DNA of 64,000 nt from Saccharopolyspora_C sp040643635 (lineage in GTDB: Bacteria > Actinomycetota > Actinomycetes > Mycobacteriales > Pseudonocardiaceae), in assembly GCF_040643635.1 (NCBI RefSeq), contig NZ_JBEYUS010000002.1, positions 1 through 64,000 on the forward strand, read 5' to 3'. Positions within the stretch are counted from its first letter, which is position 1; every line of letters begins with the position of its first letter. The position numbers were made by a program, and so were the translations under genes. Below, piece after piece: positions 32,062 to 40,319 of this stretch. The notes beneath the pieces were generated by a model that worked only from the letters and a program-made list of their open reading frames with translations, was not told the origin of the DNA and did not search any database.

Positions 32062-33045
32062 CTACGAGCGGGTTTCCCGCGGATCGGCGGTGACCAGGTC
32101 ACCGAGCACCTCGTCGATCCGGTCCAGCACGTCCGCGCCGAGCTCCACGCCGGAGGCGGCGACGTTGTCGGCGACCTGCTCGGGCCGGGAGGCGCCGACG
32201 ATCGCCGCCGACACGTTCGGGTTCTGCAGCACCCACGCGATGGCCAGCTGCGCGGTGGACAGGCCCAGGTCCGAGGCGACGGGCTGCAGCCGCTGCACCG
32301 CGGAGAGCACGTCGTCCCGCATCCACCGCGAGATCATCTTGGCGCCGCCGCCCTCGTCGGTGGCGCGGGAGCCCGCGGGCGGCTGCCGACCCGGCAGGTA
32401 CTTGCCGGTGAGCACGCCCTGCGCGATGGGGGAGAACACGATCTGCCCGATGCCCTCGCGCTCGCTGACCGGCACCACCTGGGATTCGATGACGCGCCAC
32501 AGCATCGAGTACTCCGGCTGGTTCGAGATCAGCGGCACCGACAGCTCGCGGGCCAGCTCGGCACCGCGGGTGAGCTGCTCGGCGGTCCACTCGGAGACGC
32601 CGATGTAGAGCGCCTTGCCCTGCCGCACCAGGTCGGCGAAGGCCGTCATCGTCTCCTCCAGCGGCACCGACGGGTCGAACCGGTGGGCCTGGTAGAGGTC
32701 GACGTGATCGGTCTGCAACCGGCGCAGCGAGGCGTTGCAGGACTCGATGATGTGCTTGCGCCCCAGGCCGCGGTCGTTGGGGCCCTCGCCGGTGGGGAAG
32801 TAGACCTTCGTGAAGATCTCCAGGCCTTCCCGGCGCTGTCCGGCCAGGGCTCGGCCGAGCACCGATTCGGCGCGGGTCTGGGCGTAGACGTCGGCGGTGT
32901 CGAAGGTGGTGATGCCCGCGTCGAGGGCGGCCCGCACGCAGGCGTGCGCGGCGTCCTCCTCGACCTGGGAGCCGTGGGTGAGCCAGTTGCCGTACGCGAT
33001 CTCGCTGATGGACAGACCGCTGTTGCCGAGACGTCGAAACTCCAT
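32062..33045 (-). CDS. Aldo/keto reductase
   Basis: A 327-residue TIM-barrel NADPH-dependent reductase of the AKR superfamily, closest in motif to potassium-channel beta-subunit-like and YghZ-type members. The catalytic tetrad is visible as FDTADVYAQ (Asp and Tyr), IFTKVYFP (Lys) and YQAHRFDP (His). The cofactor-binding end is VSAAIVGASRPEQVADN. Substrate is unknown; such enzymes detoxify aldehydes or act in sugar metabolism. ATG 33045 lies 6 nt after TAGGGT, a leaderless arrangement, so it is transcribed independently of its neighbours. It is upstream of the cob cluster on the same strand but with 82 bp in between. Confidence 0.93.
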   Translation of the reverse strand: MEFRRLGNSGLSISEIAYGNWLTHGSQVEEDAAHACVRAALDAGITTFDTADVYAQTRAESVLGRALAGQRREGLEIFTKVYFPTGEGPNDRGLGRKHIIESCNASLRRLQTDHVDLYQAHRFDPSVPLEETMTAFADLVRQGKALYIGVSEWTAEQLTRGAELARELSVPLISNQPEYSMLWRVIESQVVPVSEREGIGQIVFSPIAQGVLTGKYLPGRQPPAGSRATDEGGGAKMISRWMRDDVLSAVQRLQPVASDLGLSTAQLAIAWVLQNPNVSAAIVGASRPEQVADNVAASGVELGADVLDRIDEVLGDLVTADPRETRS

Positions 33046-33051
33046 GCCCGG

Positions 33052-33057
33052 ACCCTA
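33052..33057 (-). promoter_or_regulatory. -10 element TAGGGT of the aldo/keto reductase (leaderless)
   Basis: On the minus strand TAGGGT ends 6 nt before ATG 33045. Confidence 0.55.
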
Positions 33058-33124
33058 TGCCGCGCTCGGCTCCGGCGGCATCCGACGAGGGCGCGCGGAC
33101 GATCGGGCCCGGGATCCGGCCGGA

Positions 33125-33763
33125 TCAGCCGATCTTGTGGAAGTCCTTCGGGGTGAGCCGCGGCCGCGGCACCCGCAGCCTGCGCAGCTGCATCGCCCGG
33201 GTGAACGCGTACCAGCCCAGCGACAGCGGCCGGTCGGTCGCGTCCGGGAACTTCGCGCGCACCCGCTTGTTCACGGCGCGGCCCAGCAGCGTGCCCTCGA
33301 ACAGCATCGTCAGCAGCAGCACCAGGCACACCAGGGTGGCGTACTGCTGCACGAGCACGTTCTGCACCAGCGTGGTCACGAACACCACCAGCACCAGCGG
33401 CATGAACATGCCCATCATGTGCCTGCGGGTGTCGACGATGTCGCGCACGTGCGCGCGCACCGGCCCGCGGTCGCGGGGCATCAGGTAGCGGTCGTCGCCG
33501 GCCATCATGCGCTCGCGGCGTTCCCGCGCGGCCTTGCGGCGCTCCTCCTTGTTGCCGCGGGCCCGCTTCATCGCCTCGCGCTGCGTCTTCGGCGGCGGCG
33601 CTACCGGGCCGCGGCGGCGGGTCTCGGCCTCGCGCCGCTTCGGAGTGGGCCTGCCCTTGCCGGGAGTGCGGTCGCGGGCGGGTTCCGCCGCGGCCTGGGC
33701 GCCCTCGGTGGAAGCGTCGTCGGTCGCGGTCTGCTCAGCGCTGCTGCGGCGAAGGAACCTCAC
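33125..33763 (-). CDS. DUF3043 family membrane protein
   Basis: A 212-residue actinobacterial protein. The N-terminal half is highly charged (PKRREAETRRRG, TQREAMKRARGNKEERRKAARERRERMMAGDDRYLMPRD in segments). It is followed by RGPVRAHVRDIVDTRR, two membrane helices (about residues 117-133 and 140-157) and a basic tail ending DFHKIG. These are the features I recall for DUF3043. The role is unknown. GTG 33763 is preceded by TACCCT at 6 nt. From memory, the gene lies between cobT and the iron-sulfur insertion gene in mycobacteria too (Rv2206), as it does here. It is divergent from erpA. Confidence 0.9.
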   Translation of the reverse strand: MRFLRRSSAEQTATDDASTEGAQAAAEPARDRTPGKGRPTPKRREAETRRRGPVAPPPKTQREAMKRARGNKEERRKAARERRERMMAGDDRYLMPRDRGPVRAHVRDIVDTRRHMMGMFMPLVLVVFVTTLVQNVLVQQYATLVCLVLLLTMLFEGTLLGRAVNKRVRAKFPDATDRPLSLGWYAFTRAMQLRRLRVPRPRLTPKDFHKIG

Positions 33764-33769
33764 CCCTCC

Positions 33770-33775
33770 AGGGTA
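33770..33775 (-). promoter_or_regulatory. -10 element TACCCT of the DUF3043 gene (leaderless)
   Basis: On the minus strand TACCCT ends 6 nt before GTG 33763. Confidence 0.55.
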
Positions 33776-34022
33776 TTCGACGCCACTCGGCCGGGCGCAC
33801 GTGACCGCGTGTTCGCCGCACCGCGGCGGGGCCGCCGGAACGGGCGCGTCCGGATGCGAGGACGTTCACGTGGTTCCGGGCCGGGTCTGTGCCACCATGG
33901 AGGCTGGTAGACCAACACGACTCGCCTCCCGAGTCGCCCCTCCCCGGCGGGGAATACCTCGGGTCGGCGCCGACGTTGGACGTCACGCCGGAAGCGGACG
34001 AGCGAGACCTCTAGGGAGAGTC

Positions 34023-34385
34023 ATGACCGCCCAGACGACGACTGAGAGCGAGGCGCCCTCGCACGGTGTCACCCTGACCGACTCCGCGGCGCAGAAGGCC
34101 AAGGCGCTGCTGGAGCAGGAGGGCCGCGACGACATGCACCTGCGCATCGCCGTCCAGCCCGGTGGCTGCGCCGGCCTGCGCTACCAGCTGTTCTTCGACG
34201 AGCGCTCGCTGGACGGCGACGCCCGGCGCGGCTTCGAGGGCCTCGACGTGGTCGTCGACCGGATGAGCGCCCCGTACGTGGAAGGCGCGGTGATCGACTT
34301 CGTGGACACCATCGAGAAGCAGGGCTTCACGATCGACAACCCGAACGCGGGCGGCTCCTGCGCCTGCGGCGACTCGTTCCACTGA
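34023..34385 (+). CDS. erpA: Iron-sulfur cluster insertion protein (A-type carrier)
   Basis: A 120-residue HesB/IscA/ErpA-family protein that passes [Fe-S] clusters to target enzymes. The three conserved cysteines are in QPGGCAGLRYQL and the C-terminal GGSCACGDSFH. ATG 34023 is preceded by TAGGGAGAG at a suitable distance. LipA, QcrA (Rieske) and the DEDDh/GIY-YIG protein in this window are plausible clients. The gene is divergent from DUF3043 with about 260 bp between them, where no other gene is evident. It ends at a strong hairpin shared with the convergent S4-domain gene. Confidence 0.95.
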   Translation: MTAQTTTESEAPSHGVTLTDSAAQKAKALLEQEGRDDMHLRIAVQPGGCAGLRYQLFFDERSLDGDARRGFEGLDVVVDRMSAPYVEGAVIDFVDTIEKQGFTIDNPNAGGSCACGDSFH

Positions 34386-34394
34386 CCTGACACT

Positions 34395-34431
34395 CGAACG
34401 GCCCGGTTCCCGCGGGGAGCCGGGCCGTTCG
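34395..34431. terminator. Bidirectional terminator erpA/S4 gene
   Basis: CGAACGGCCCGG...CCGGGCCGTTCG inverted repeat of about 17 bp (34395-34411 with 34415-34431, one wobble) between convergent stop codons. Confidence 0.85.
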
Positions 34432-34438
34432 CGCGCCG

Positions 34439-34654
34439 TCAGGGGGCCACGACGATCCGCACCTCCTCGTCGCCGAGGGCGATCCGGTCGCCCGGGGCGA
34501 GCTGGCGGCCGCGCCGGGTCTCGACCTCGTCGTTGACCTGCACCTCGCCCTCTTCCAACAGGGCCTTCGCGTCGGCGCCGTGCTCGGCGAGGCCGGCCAG
34601 CTTCATCAGCTGGCCCAGCCGGATGGTGCCTTCCCTGATCTCCACATCACGCAT
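34439..34654 (-). CDS. Small S4-domain RNA-binding protein
   Basis: A 71-residue protein that is essentially one S4 domain: TIRLGQLMKLAGLAEHGADAKALLEEGEVQVNDEVETRRGRQL, then PGDRIALGDEEVRIV. This matches the YbcJ/YaaA type of stand-alone S4 proteins that bind structured RNA, often near ribosomes. The start ATG 34654 has GGAG upstream at 11 nt. Its role here cannot be read from context. It is convergent with erpA. Upstream, on the same strand, a stretch looks like the tail end of a lost coding region (34716-34810). Confidence 0.9.
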   Translation of the reverse strand: MRDVEIREGTIRLGQLMKLAGLAEHGADAKALLEEGEVQVNDEVETRRGRQLAPGDRIALGDEEVRIVVAP

Positions 34655-34715
34655 GGCCCGCATTCTCCGCCGGAGGGCTGGGCGGTCCGCGGCCACCGGT
34701 CGCGAGTAGCGCGGC

Positions 34716-34810
34716 TCACGTCGGGGCGGAGGGGTGCCCGCCGAGCTCGGCGAGGTTCGCCGCGACCTGCGGCGGGACGCGCTCCTCGGCTCCGGTCCGG
34801 GTGAACGAGC
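34716..34810 (-). pseudogene. Possible C-terminal remnant of a lost gene
   Basis: The minus strand encodes about 31 residues of ordinary-looking protein, CSFTRTGAEERVPPQVAANL followed by AELGGHPSAPT and a stop at 34716. The frame loses protein character upstream, where the amylase promoter begins. No family could be assigned. It could be chance, given the high GC content. Confidence 0.3.
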
Positions 34811-34826
34811 AGGTCAGCGCTGGTGC

Positions 34827-34839
34827 CAATGGCGCATTG
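34827..34839. promoter_or_regulatory. Palindrome overlapping the amylase -35
   Basis: CAATG-GCG-CATTG, a perfect 5-3-5 inverted repeat, overlaps the first bases of the amylase -35 element. This is a position suited to a repressor. Confidence 0.5.
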
Positions 34840-34865
34840 ACTGGACGCGGGAAAGAACATGTGAT
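34837..34865 (+). promoter_or_regulatory. Amylase promoter, TTGACT-n17-TGTGAT
   Basis: TTGACT (34837-34842) and TGTGAT (34860-34865) have the ideal 17-bp spacing. Transcription would start near 34872, giving a leader of about 28 nt before ATG 34900. It is among the clearest two-element promoters seen in the window. Confidence 0.65.
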
Positions 34866-34899
34866 CGACGGACACCTGCTCAATCGAGAAAGTTGTCCG

Positions 34900-36351
34900 A
34901 TGCCTCTACCCGCATACGCCCTAGCGGTGGCCCTCGTCGGCTCGTCCGTCGTCCCCGCCGCCGGGGCCACGGCAGCGCCCGCCGCACCCGAACCGGCCGC
35001 AGCACCCGTGGCCGGACCGATCGTGCAGATGTTCCAGTGGCCCTGGGATTCCATCGCGCAGGAGTGCCGCAGCACCCTCGGCCCGAAGGGCTTCGGGGCC
35101 GTGCAGGTGTCCCCGCCGCAGGAGCACGTGCAGCTCGACGGCGAGGACCACCCCTGGTACCAGGACTACCAGCCGGTGAGCTACCAGCTGGAGAGCAGGC
35201 GCGGGAACCGCGACCAGTTCGCCGGCATGGTCTCCGCCTGCAACGACGCCGGGGTGCAGATCTACGCCGACGCGGTGGTGAACCACATGGCCGCCAGCGA
35301 CGCGGTCGGCAGCGCGGGCACCACGCACGAGAAGTACGTGTACCCGGGCCTGTACAGCGACGCGGACTTCCACGACTGCCGCCGCGACATCGCGAACTAC
35401 GACGACAAGGACGAGGTCCGCAACTGCGAGCTCGTCGGGCTCGCCGACCTCGCGACCGAATCCGACTACGTGCGCTCCGCCGAGCAGGGCTACCTGAACG
35501 ACCTGATCAGCCTCGGCGTCTCCGGTTTCCGGGTGGACGGCGTCAAGCACATGCCGCCGGAGGACGTCGGCGCGATCTTCGGCGGGCTGGACGAAGTCCC
35601 CGGCACCGGCGCGAAGCCGTACGTGTTCCAGGAGGTCATCGCCGACCAGGCCACCTCCGCCGGGGAGTACGCGGACAACGGGGACGTCACCGAGTTCGCC
35701 TACCACCACGAGGTCAGCGAGGCCTTCAAGAACGGGTCGCTCGCCGGCCTCCAGGACCTGCCGGACCGCATGACGCTGCCGAGCGACCAGGCCGTGGTGT
35801 TCATCGACAACCACGACACCCAGCGCAGCGAGCCGACGCTCACCTACAAGGACGGCACGGCCTACGACCTGGCGAACGCGTTCATGCTCGCCTACCCGTA
35901 CGGCACCCCGCAGCTGATCTCCGGGTTCGCCTTCGACGATCCGGACGCCGGGCCGCCCAGCGACGGCGAGGGCCGCACGAACCCGGCGAGCTGCTCCGAC
36001 CAGGCGTGGGTGTGCGAGCACGCGCGGCCGATCATCGCCGGGATGGCCGGGTTCCACCGCGAGGTGCAGGGCGCGGAGCTGACGAACTGGTGGGACGACG
36101 GGTCCGGCCGGGTCGCGTTCGGCCGCGGCGACGCCGGGTTCGTGGTGCTCAACCGGGAGGACGCGGCGATCGACCAGCAGTCGTTCCAGACCTCGCTGCC
36201 CGCCGGGACCTACTGCGACGTGCTGTCCGGTTCGCTGCAGGACGGGTCCTGCACCGGCGGGACCGTGGACGTCAACGAGGACGGCTGGCTGACCACCTCG
36301 GTGTCCGCGAACTCCGGTGTCGCGCTGCACGCCGGGGCGAAGCAGAGCTGA
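34900..36351 (+). CDS. Secreted alpha-amylase (GH13)
   Basis: An extracellular endo-acting enzyme that cuts alpha-1,4 links in starch. ATG 34900 gives a signal peptide, LPAYALAVALVGSSVVPAAG followed by ATAAPA, and a 483-residue precursor. All four GH13 regions are visible: DAVVNHM, GFRVDGVKH (nucleophile Asp), YVFQEVIA (acid/base Glu) and FIDNHDTQR (transition-state Asp). The style matches the animal-like actinobacterial subfamily GH13_32. There is no starch-binding domain; the C-terminal all-beta domain ends the chain. It has its own promoter and an overlapping palindrome. From memory it interrupts gene order that is otherwise shared with mycobacteria (erpA region to asnB), so it may be an acquired or mobile accessory gene. 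Confidence 0.96.
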   Translation: MPLPAYALAVALVGSSVVPAAGATAAPAAPEPAAAPVAGPIVQMFQWPWDSIAQECRSTLGPKGFGAVQVSPPQEHVQLDGEDHPWYQDYQPVSYQLESRRGNRDQFAGMVSACNDAGVQIYADAVVNHMAASDAVGSAGTTHEKYVYPGLYSDADFHDCRRDIANYDDKDEVRNCELVGLADLATESDYVRSAEQGYLNDLISLGVSGFRVDGVKHMPPEDVGAIFGGLDEVPGTGAKPYVFQEVIADQATSAGEYADNGDVTEFAYHHEVSEAFKNGSLAGLQDLPDRMTLPSDQAVVFIDNHDTQRSEPTLTYKDGTAYDLANAFMLAYPYGTPQLISGFAFDDPDAGPPSDGEGRTNPASCSDQAWVCEHARPIIAGMAGFHREVQGAELTNWWDDGSGRVAFGRGDAGFVVLNREDAAIDQQSFQTSLPAGTYCDVLSGSLQDGSCTGGTVDVNEDGWLTTSVSANSGVALHAGAKQS

Positions 36352-36364
36352 CCTGCCGCGACGA

Positions 36365-36403
36365 GAACGGCCGCTCCTTCCCGGTGGGAGGGAGCGGCCG
36401 TTC
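36365..36403. terminator. Bidirectional terminator amylase/asnB
   Basis: A perfect 13-bp inverted repeat (36365-36377 with 36391-36403) with a further internal pairing of TTCCC and GGGAG, between convergent stop codons. Confidence 0.85.
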
Positions 36404-36418
36404 GCCGGTGTCGTGCGG

Positions 36419-38347
36419 TCAGAGCTTGACCGGGTAGTACGGCTCCGGGACCTCGGGGGACAGCCGTCCCTCGACGAAGATGCCGTGCCAGATCATGAAC
36501 ACCAGCAGCGCCCACAACCGTCGGCTGTGGTCCAGCACGCCGGACCGGTGCTCCTCCAGCAGCTGCAGGATCGCGGTCTTGTTCAGCAGCCGCTCGGTCT
36601 GCGACTGCTGGATGATGTTGCGCGCCCAGTCGTGCATCTCGTCGCGCAGCCAGTGCCGGATCGGCACCGGGAAGCCCAGCTTGCGGCGGTTGAGCACGTG
36701 CGCGGGCACGACCTGCTTCATCGCCTGGCGCAGCGCGTACTTCGTGGTCTCCGGGGTGATCTTCTGGTCCAGCGGGATGCCGCTGGCGACGCGGAACACC
36801 TCGTTGTCCAGGAACGGCACCCGCAGCTCCAGCGAGTTCGCCATCGTCACCTTGTCCGCCTTGACCAGGATGTCCCCGCGCAGCCAGGTGAACAGGTCCA
36901 CGTGCTGCATCCGGGTCACCGGGTCCCAGCTCGCCGAGGAGCGGTACGGCGCGGCGGTGACGTCGCGGTGCGAGACGCCCGGGTCGAAGGCCGCCATCAC
37001 GGCCTTGAGCTGATCGTCCCGGAAGATCCGCGCGTTGCCGTAGTAGCGGTCCTCCAGCGACAGCGCCCCGCGGCGCAGCAGGTCCTTGCCGCGCACCCCG
37101 TCCGGGATCGCGGTGGAGACCTTGCCCATCGCCTTGCGCAGGGTGCCCGGCACCCGCTCGAACGGCGCCAGCGACAACGGCTCGCGGTAGATCGTGTAGC
37201 CGCCGAACAGCTCGTCGGCGCCCTCCCCGGACAGCACCACCTTCACGTGCTGGCGGGCTTCGCGGGCGATGAACCACAGCGGCACCAGCGCCGGGTCCGC
37301 CACCGGGTCGTCCAGGTACCAGATGATCAGCGGCAGCGTCTCCATCATCTCCTCGGGGGAGACGGTGCGGATCACGTGCTTCACGCCGATCGCCGCGGCC
37401 GACTCGGCGGCCACGTCCACCTCGGAGTAGCCCTGCCGCTCGAACCCGGTGGTGAAGGTGACCAGGTTCGGGTTGTGCTCCTTGGCCAGGCAGGCGATCG
37501 CCGTCGAGTCGATGCCGCCGGACAGGAACGAGCCCACGGTGACGTCGGCGCGCATGTGCTTGGCGACCGAGTCGCGCATGACGTCGACGATCTGGTCGTG
37601 CAGCCGCCGCGCGTCCGAGTCGTTGCGCACCGGCTTCGAGGTGAAGTTCGGCACGAAGTACCGCTCGGTCACCAGCCGCCCGCCGGGGGAGACGGTGAAC
37701 GAGGTGCCCGACTCGATGCGCGAGATCTGGCGGTGCATCGTCTCCGGCTCCGGCACGTACTGGAGCGTGAGGTAGTGCTGCAGCGCCTTGTGGTCGAGGT
37801 CCTCGCCGATGCGCAGCGTCGTCGCCAGGCTCAGCAGCGACTTCTTCTCGCTGGCGAACGCGACCCCGCCGGGGCCGGACGCGTAGTACAGCGGCTTGAT
37901 CCCGAACGGGTCGCGCCCGCCGAACACCACGCGCCGCTCGCTGTCCCAGATCAGGAACGCGAACATGCCGCGCAGCCTGCCGACCATCGCCGTGCCGAGG
38001 TAGTGGTAGGCGGCGACGATCACCTCGGTGTCGCCGTCGGTGTGGAACCGGGCGCCGTAGTGCTCGGCGAGCTCGGCGCGCAGCTCCAGGTAGTTGTAGA
38101 TCTCGCCGTTGAAGTTGATCGTGTAGCGGCCGGGGTTCTCCGGCGGGCCCCAGGTCAACGGCTGGTGCGAGTGCTCCAGGTCGATGATCGACAGCCGGTT
38201 GAAGCCGAAGACGACCTCACCGCCGTGCCAGGTGTCGCTCTCGTCCGGTCCCCGGTGCCGTTGGCAGGGCAGGGCTTTGGCCACGGCGTCGACGGCGAAA
38301 CCGGCGTTCTCTTCAGTGGGACAGACAAGTCCAAGCAGGCCGCACAC
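36419..38347 (-). CDS. asnB: Asparagine synthetase (glutamine-hydrolysing)
   Basis: AsnB converts aspartate to asparagine using ATP and glutamine amide nitrogen. The GTG start at 38347 puts the nucleophilic cysteine at position 2 (V-C-G-L-L-G), which must be exposed by removal of the initiator residue as in all class II glutaminases. The glutaminase domain (about residues 1-215) has QRHRGPDES and FNGEIYNY. The synthetase domain has the PP-loop SFLSGGIDSTA and SGEGADELFGGY. The total of 642 residues is the usual length of the long actinobacterial type, whose mycobacterial member also supports amidation or cell-wall traits. It is divergent from ctaC across about 470 bp. Confidence 0.95.
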   Translation of the reverse strand: MCGLLGLVCPTEENAGFAVDAVAKALPCQRHRGPDESDTWHGGEVVFGFNRLSIIDLEHSHQPLTWGPPENPGRYTINFNGEIYNYLELRAELAEHYGARFHTDGDTEVIVAAYHYLGTAMVGRLRGMFAFLIWDSERRVVFGGRDPFGIKPLYYASGPGGVAFASEKKSLLSLATTLRIGEDLDHKALQHYLTLQYVPEPETMHRQISRIESGTSFTVSPGGRLVTERYFVPNFTSKPVRNDSDARRLHDQIVDVMRDSVAKHMRADVTVGSFLSGGIDSTAIACLAKEHNPNLVTFTTGFERQGYSEVDVAAESAAAIGVKHVIRTVSPEEMMETLPLIIWYLDDPVADPALVPLWFIAREARQHVKVVLSGEGADELFGGYTIYREPLSLAPFERVPGTLRKAMGKVSTAIPDGVRGKDLLRRGALSLEDRYYGNARIFRDDQLKAVMAAFDPGVSHRDVTAAPYRSSASWDPVTRMQHVDLFTWLRGDILVKADKVTMANSLELRVPFLDNEVFRVASGIPLDQKITPETTKYALRQAMKQVVPAHVLNRRKLGFPVPIRHWLRDEMHDWARNIIQQSQTERLLNKTAILQLLEEHRSGVLDHSRRLWALLVFMIWHGIFVEGRLSPEVPEPYYPVKL

Positions 38348-38820
38348 GCGTCCATGCACCTCTCGCGTCGGCGATGGGTCGGGCTCCGCCCCGCGTCCCG
38401 GTCGGGGATCTCGGCGGCGGGAGACCCAGTATGCCGGGTGCGCCGCCGCGCTGTGCAGGCGCGGTGAGCGGGCCCGGACGAGGCGGTTCGTTCCCCGCGC
38501 GCGTGCGTCGCGGCGGGCGCGCGACGCGGGAACCGGCCCGGGTGGCCAAGTCCACCGGTTCGGGTGGTCCGGTCCACCCGATCCGATCACCGCGGCGGGC
38601 GGGGACGATCTCGGTGACGTGCAGCGCACCTCGCCACCCCGGAGCAGTATCGCGGCTACTGCTGGGCTAGGCTCCCCGCAGCATTCCGGCCGCGGGACAT
38701 GGTGGGTGCGCGTTGTGCCCAGACCCGCGGCGACGGTGGGAACACGCAGCGAGGAGGCGTCGCGCAGTGGGCTTTCGAATGGGGAGCTTGCGGCAGGAAC
38801 GTCTGGAGGAGGGGACCCGA
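38348..38820. other. asnB/ctaC divergent intergenic region
   Basis: About 470 bp without a convincing gene. It holds a -10-like TAGGCT (38668-38673) reading towards ctaC and two ribosome-binding-like sites (GAGGAGG near 38750 and GGAGGAGGGG at 38805-38814). No recognised RNA element was found. The ctaC leader would be about 140 nt. Confidence 0.45.
38668..38673 (+). promoter_or_regulatory. -10 element TAGGCT of ctaC
   Basis: TAGGCT about 150 nt upstream of the chosen ctaC start. There is no convincing -35 at the usual distance. Confidence 0.4.
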
Positions 38821-39738
38821 GTGCCACGGCTGGTCAAAGTCGCCGGGCTGGCAGGCCTGGTCGCGGTCGCGGCCACGGGCTGTTCGACCGACGAGGTCCT
38901 GAGGTTCGGCTGGCCGGAGGGCGTCACCCCGCAGGCCGAGTCCATGCGTCAGCTGTGGACCTGGTCGGTGATCGCTGCACTGGCGGTCGGCGTCCTGGTG
39001 TGGGGCCTGATGTTCTGGACGGTCGCCTTCCACCGCAAGAAGGGCGAGGAGCTGCCCCGGCAGTTCCAGTACAACGTGCCGCTGGAGGTCATCTACACCG
39101 CGGTGCCGTTCGTGATGGTCGTGGTGCTGTTCTACTTCACCGCCACCACCCAGAACTACGTGATGGCCAAGTCCGAGACGCCGGACGAGAAGGTCAACGT
39201 CGTCTCGTTCCAGTGGAACTGGGAGTTCAACTACCCGGACCACCGGACGCCGGACGGTCAGCCGGTCCGCACCGTCGGCAGCAGCAGCGAGATCCCGCTG
39301 CTGGTGCTGCCGACCGGGTCGACGATCCAGTACAACCTGAGCTCCACCGACGTCATCCACTCGTTCTTCGTCCCCGAGTTCCACTTCAAGCGGGACACCT
39401 TCCCGCACCCGGAGAAGAACGACCAGGAAGCCGTCTTCGAGAACACCATCGAACGCGAGGGCTCCTTCGTCGGGCGGTGCGCCGAGCTCTGCGGCACCTA
39501 CCACTCGATGATGAACTTCGAAGTCCGCGCCCTGTCGCCGGACAAGTTCGACCAGTACATCAACCTGCGTACGCAGACCAACCCGGCCACCGGCCAGTAC
39601 TACACCGCCGCCGAGGCGTTGGGGCAGATGAACTGCGGTGAGCTGTGCGCGCCGCGGGCGGTGACCTCGGTCCCGTTCGACACCGACCGCACCTCCGGCG
39701 AGCCGTCGACCATCGGCGGCCGGCAAGCCGGCAACTGA
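38821..39738 (+). CDS. ctaC: Cytochrome c oxidase subunit II
   Basis: CtaC holds the CuA centre that receives electrons from cytochrome c (here the QcrC haems) in the aa3 oxidase. The chain starts with a lipoprotein-type signal (VAGLAGLVAVAATGC), two membrane helices (about residues 41-63 and 83-101), and a periplasmic domain. The CuA ligands are in VIHSFFVPEF and GRCAELCGTYHSMM. GTG 38821 has GGAGGAGGGG 6 nt upstream. An in-frame GTG at 38767 and ATG at 38779 also have a GAGGAGG upstream and would lengthen the signal region. The subunit IV gene ctaF follows 36 bp later. Confidence 0.96.
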   Translation: MPRLVKVAGLAGLVAVAATGCSTDEVLRFGWPEGVTPQAESMRQLWTWSVIAALAVGVLVWGLMFWTVAFHRKKGEELPRQFQYNVPLEVIYTAVPFVMVVVLFYFTATTQNYVMAKSETPDEKVNVVSFQWNWEFNYPDHRTPDGQPVRTVGSSSEIPLLVLPTGSTIQYNLSSTDVIHSFFVPEFHFKRDTFPHPEKNDQEAVFENTIEREGSFVGRCAELCGTYHSMMNFEVRALSPDKFDQYINLRTQTNPATGQYYTAAEALGQMNCGELCAPRAVTSVPFDTDRTSGEPSTIGGRQAGN

Positions 39739-39774
39739 TCCCGGCAGGGCGTAGGGCGCGAGAGTGAGGAATCC

Positions 39775-40173
39775 ATGAAGGTCGAAGCGAAGATCTTCAA
39801 CATGATCACCGGCTTCTTCTTCCTGTCGGCGATCGTCTACGGGGTGTGGTCACACGAACCCGTGGGCACGGTGGCCCTGATCCTGGTGGGCGGGTTGTCG
39901 CTGCTGATCGGCAGCTACTTCCAGTTCGTGGCTCGGCGCATCGAGCCGCGTCCGGAGGACAACCCGGACGCCGAGATCAGCGACGGCGCGGGCGAGCTGG
40001 GCTTCTTCAGCCCCGGCAGCTACTGGCCCGCCGGGCTGGCGGCGTCCGCCGCGTTCGCCGGTATCGCGCTGGCGTTCTTCCACGTGGTGCTGATCGTGAT
40101 CTCCATCGGCGTGCTGCTGATCATGGTCGCGGGCCTGGTGTTCGAGTACCACACCGGACCGAACCACGACTGA
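39775..40173 (+). CDS. ctaF: Cytochrome c oxidase subunit 4 (actinobacterial type)
   Basis: A 132-residue integral membrane subunit of the actinobacterial aa3 oxidase. It has four hydrophobic segments in two pairs (about residues 8-25, 32-52, 80-98 and 100-122). Between the pairs is the family's acidic link EPRPEDNPDAEISDGAGELGFF in segments, and SPGSYWPAGLA follows. Sequence starts KVEAKIFNMITGFF, typical of this family. Start ATG 39775 lies 36 bp after ctaC, so the two form an operon. A very strong hairpin ends the unit. Confidence 0.95.
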   Translation: MKVEAKIFNMITGFFFLSAIVYGVWSHEPVGTVALILVGGLSLLIGSYFQFVARRIEPRPEDNPDAEISDGAGELGFFSPGSYWPAGLAASAAFAGIALAFFHVVLIVISIGVLLIMVAGLVFEYHTGPNHD

Positions 40174-40185
40174 TCTTCAACACCT

Positions 40186-40222
40186 AGGTGAGCCCCCGGA
40201 TCTCTGGTCCGGGGGCTCACCT
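40186..40222 (+). terminator. ctaC-ctaF terminator
   Basis: A perfect 15-bp inverted repeat (40186-40200 with 40208-40222), 7-nt loop, followed by gtttctg, 12 bp past the ctaF stop. Confidence 0.9.
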
Positions 40223-40319
40223 GTTTCTGCCCCCAGATGGTCGTTCTCCGCTGGTAGCGAACTGATCTTCTTCGCTAGTTTTCGCTCGGCAGTGGAAACT
40301 CTTGGAGATCGGCCGGGAC

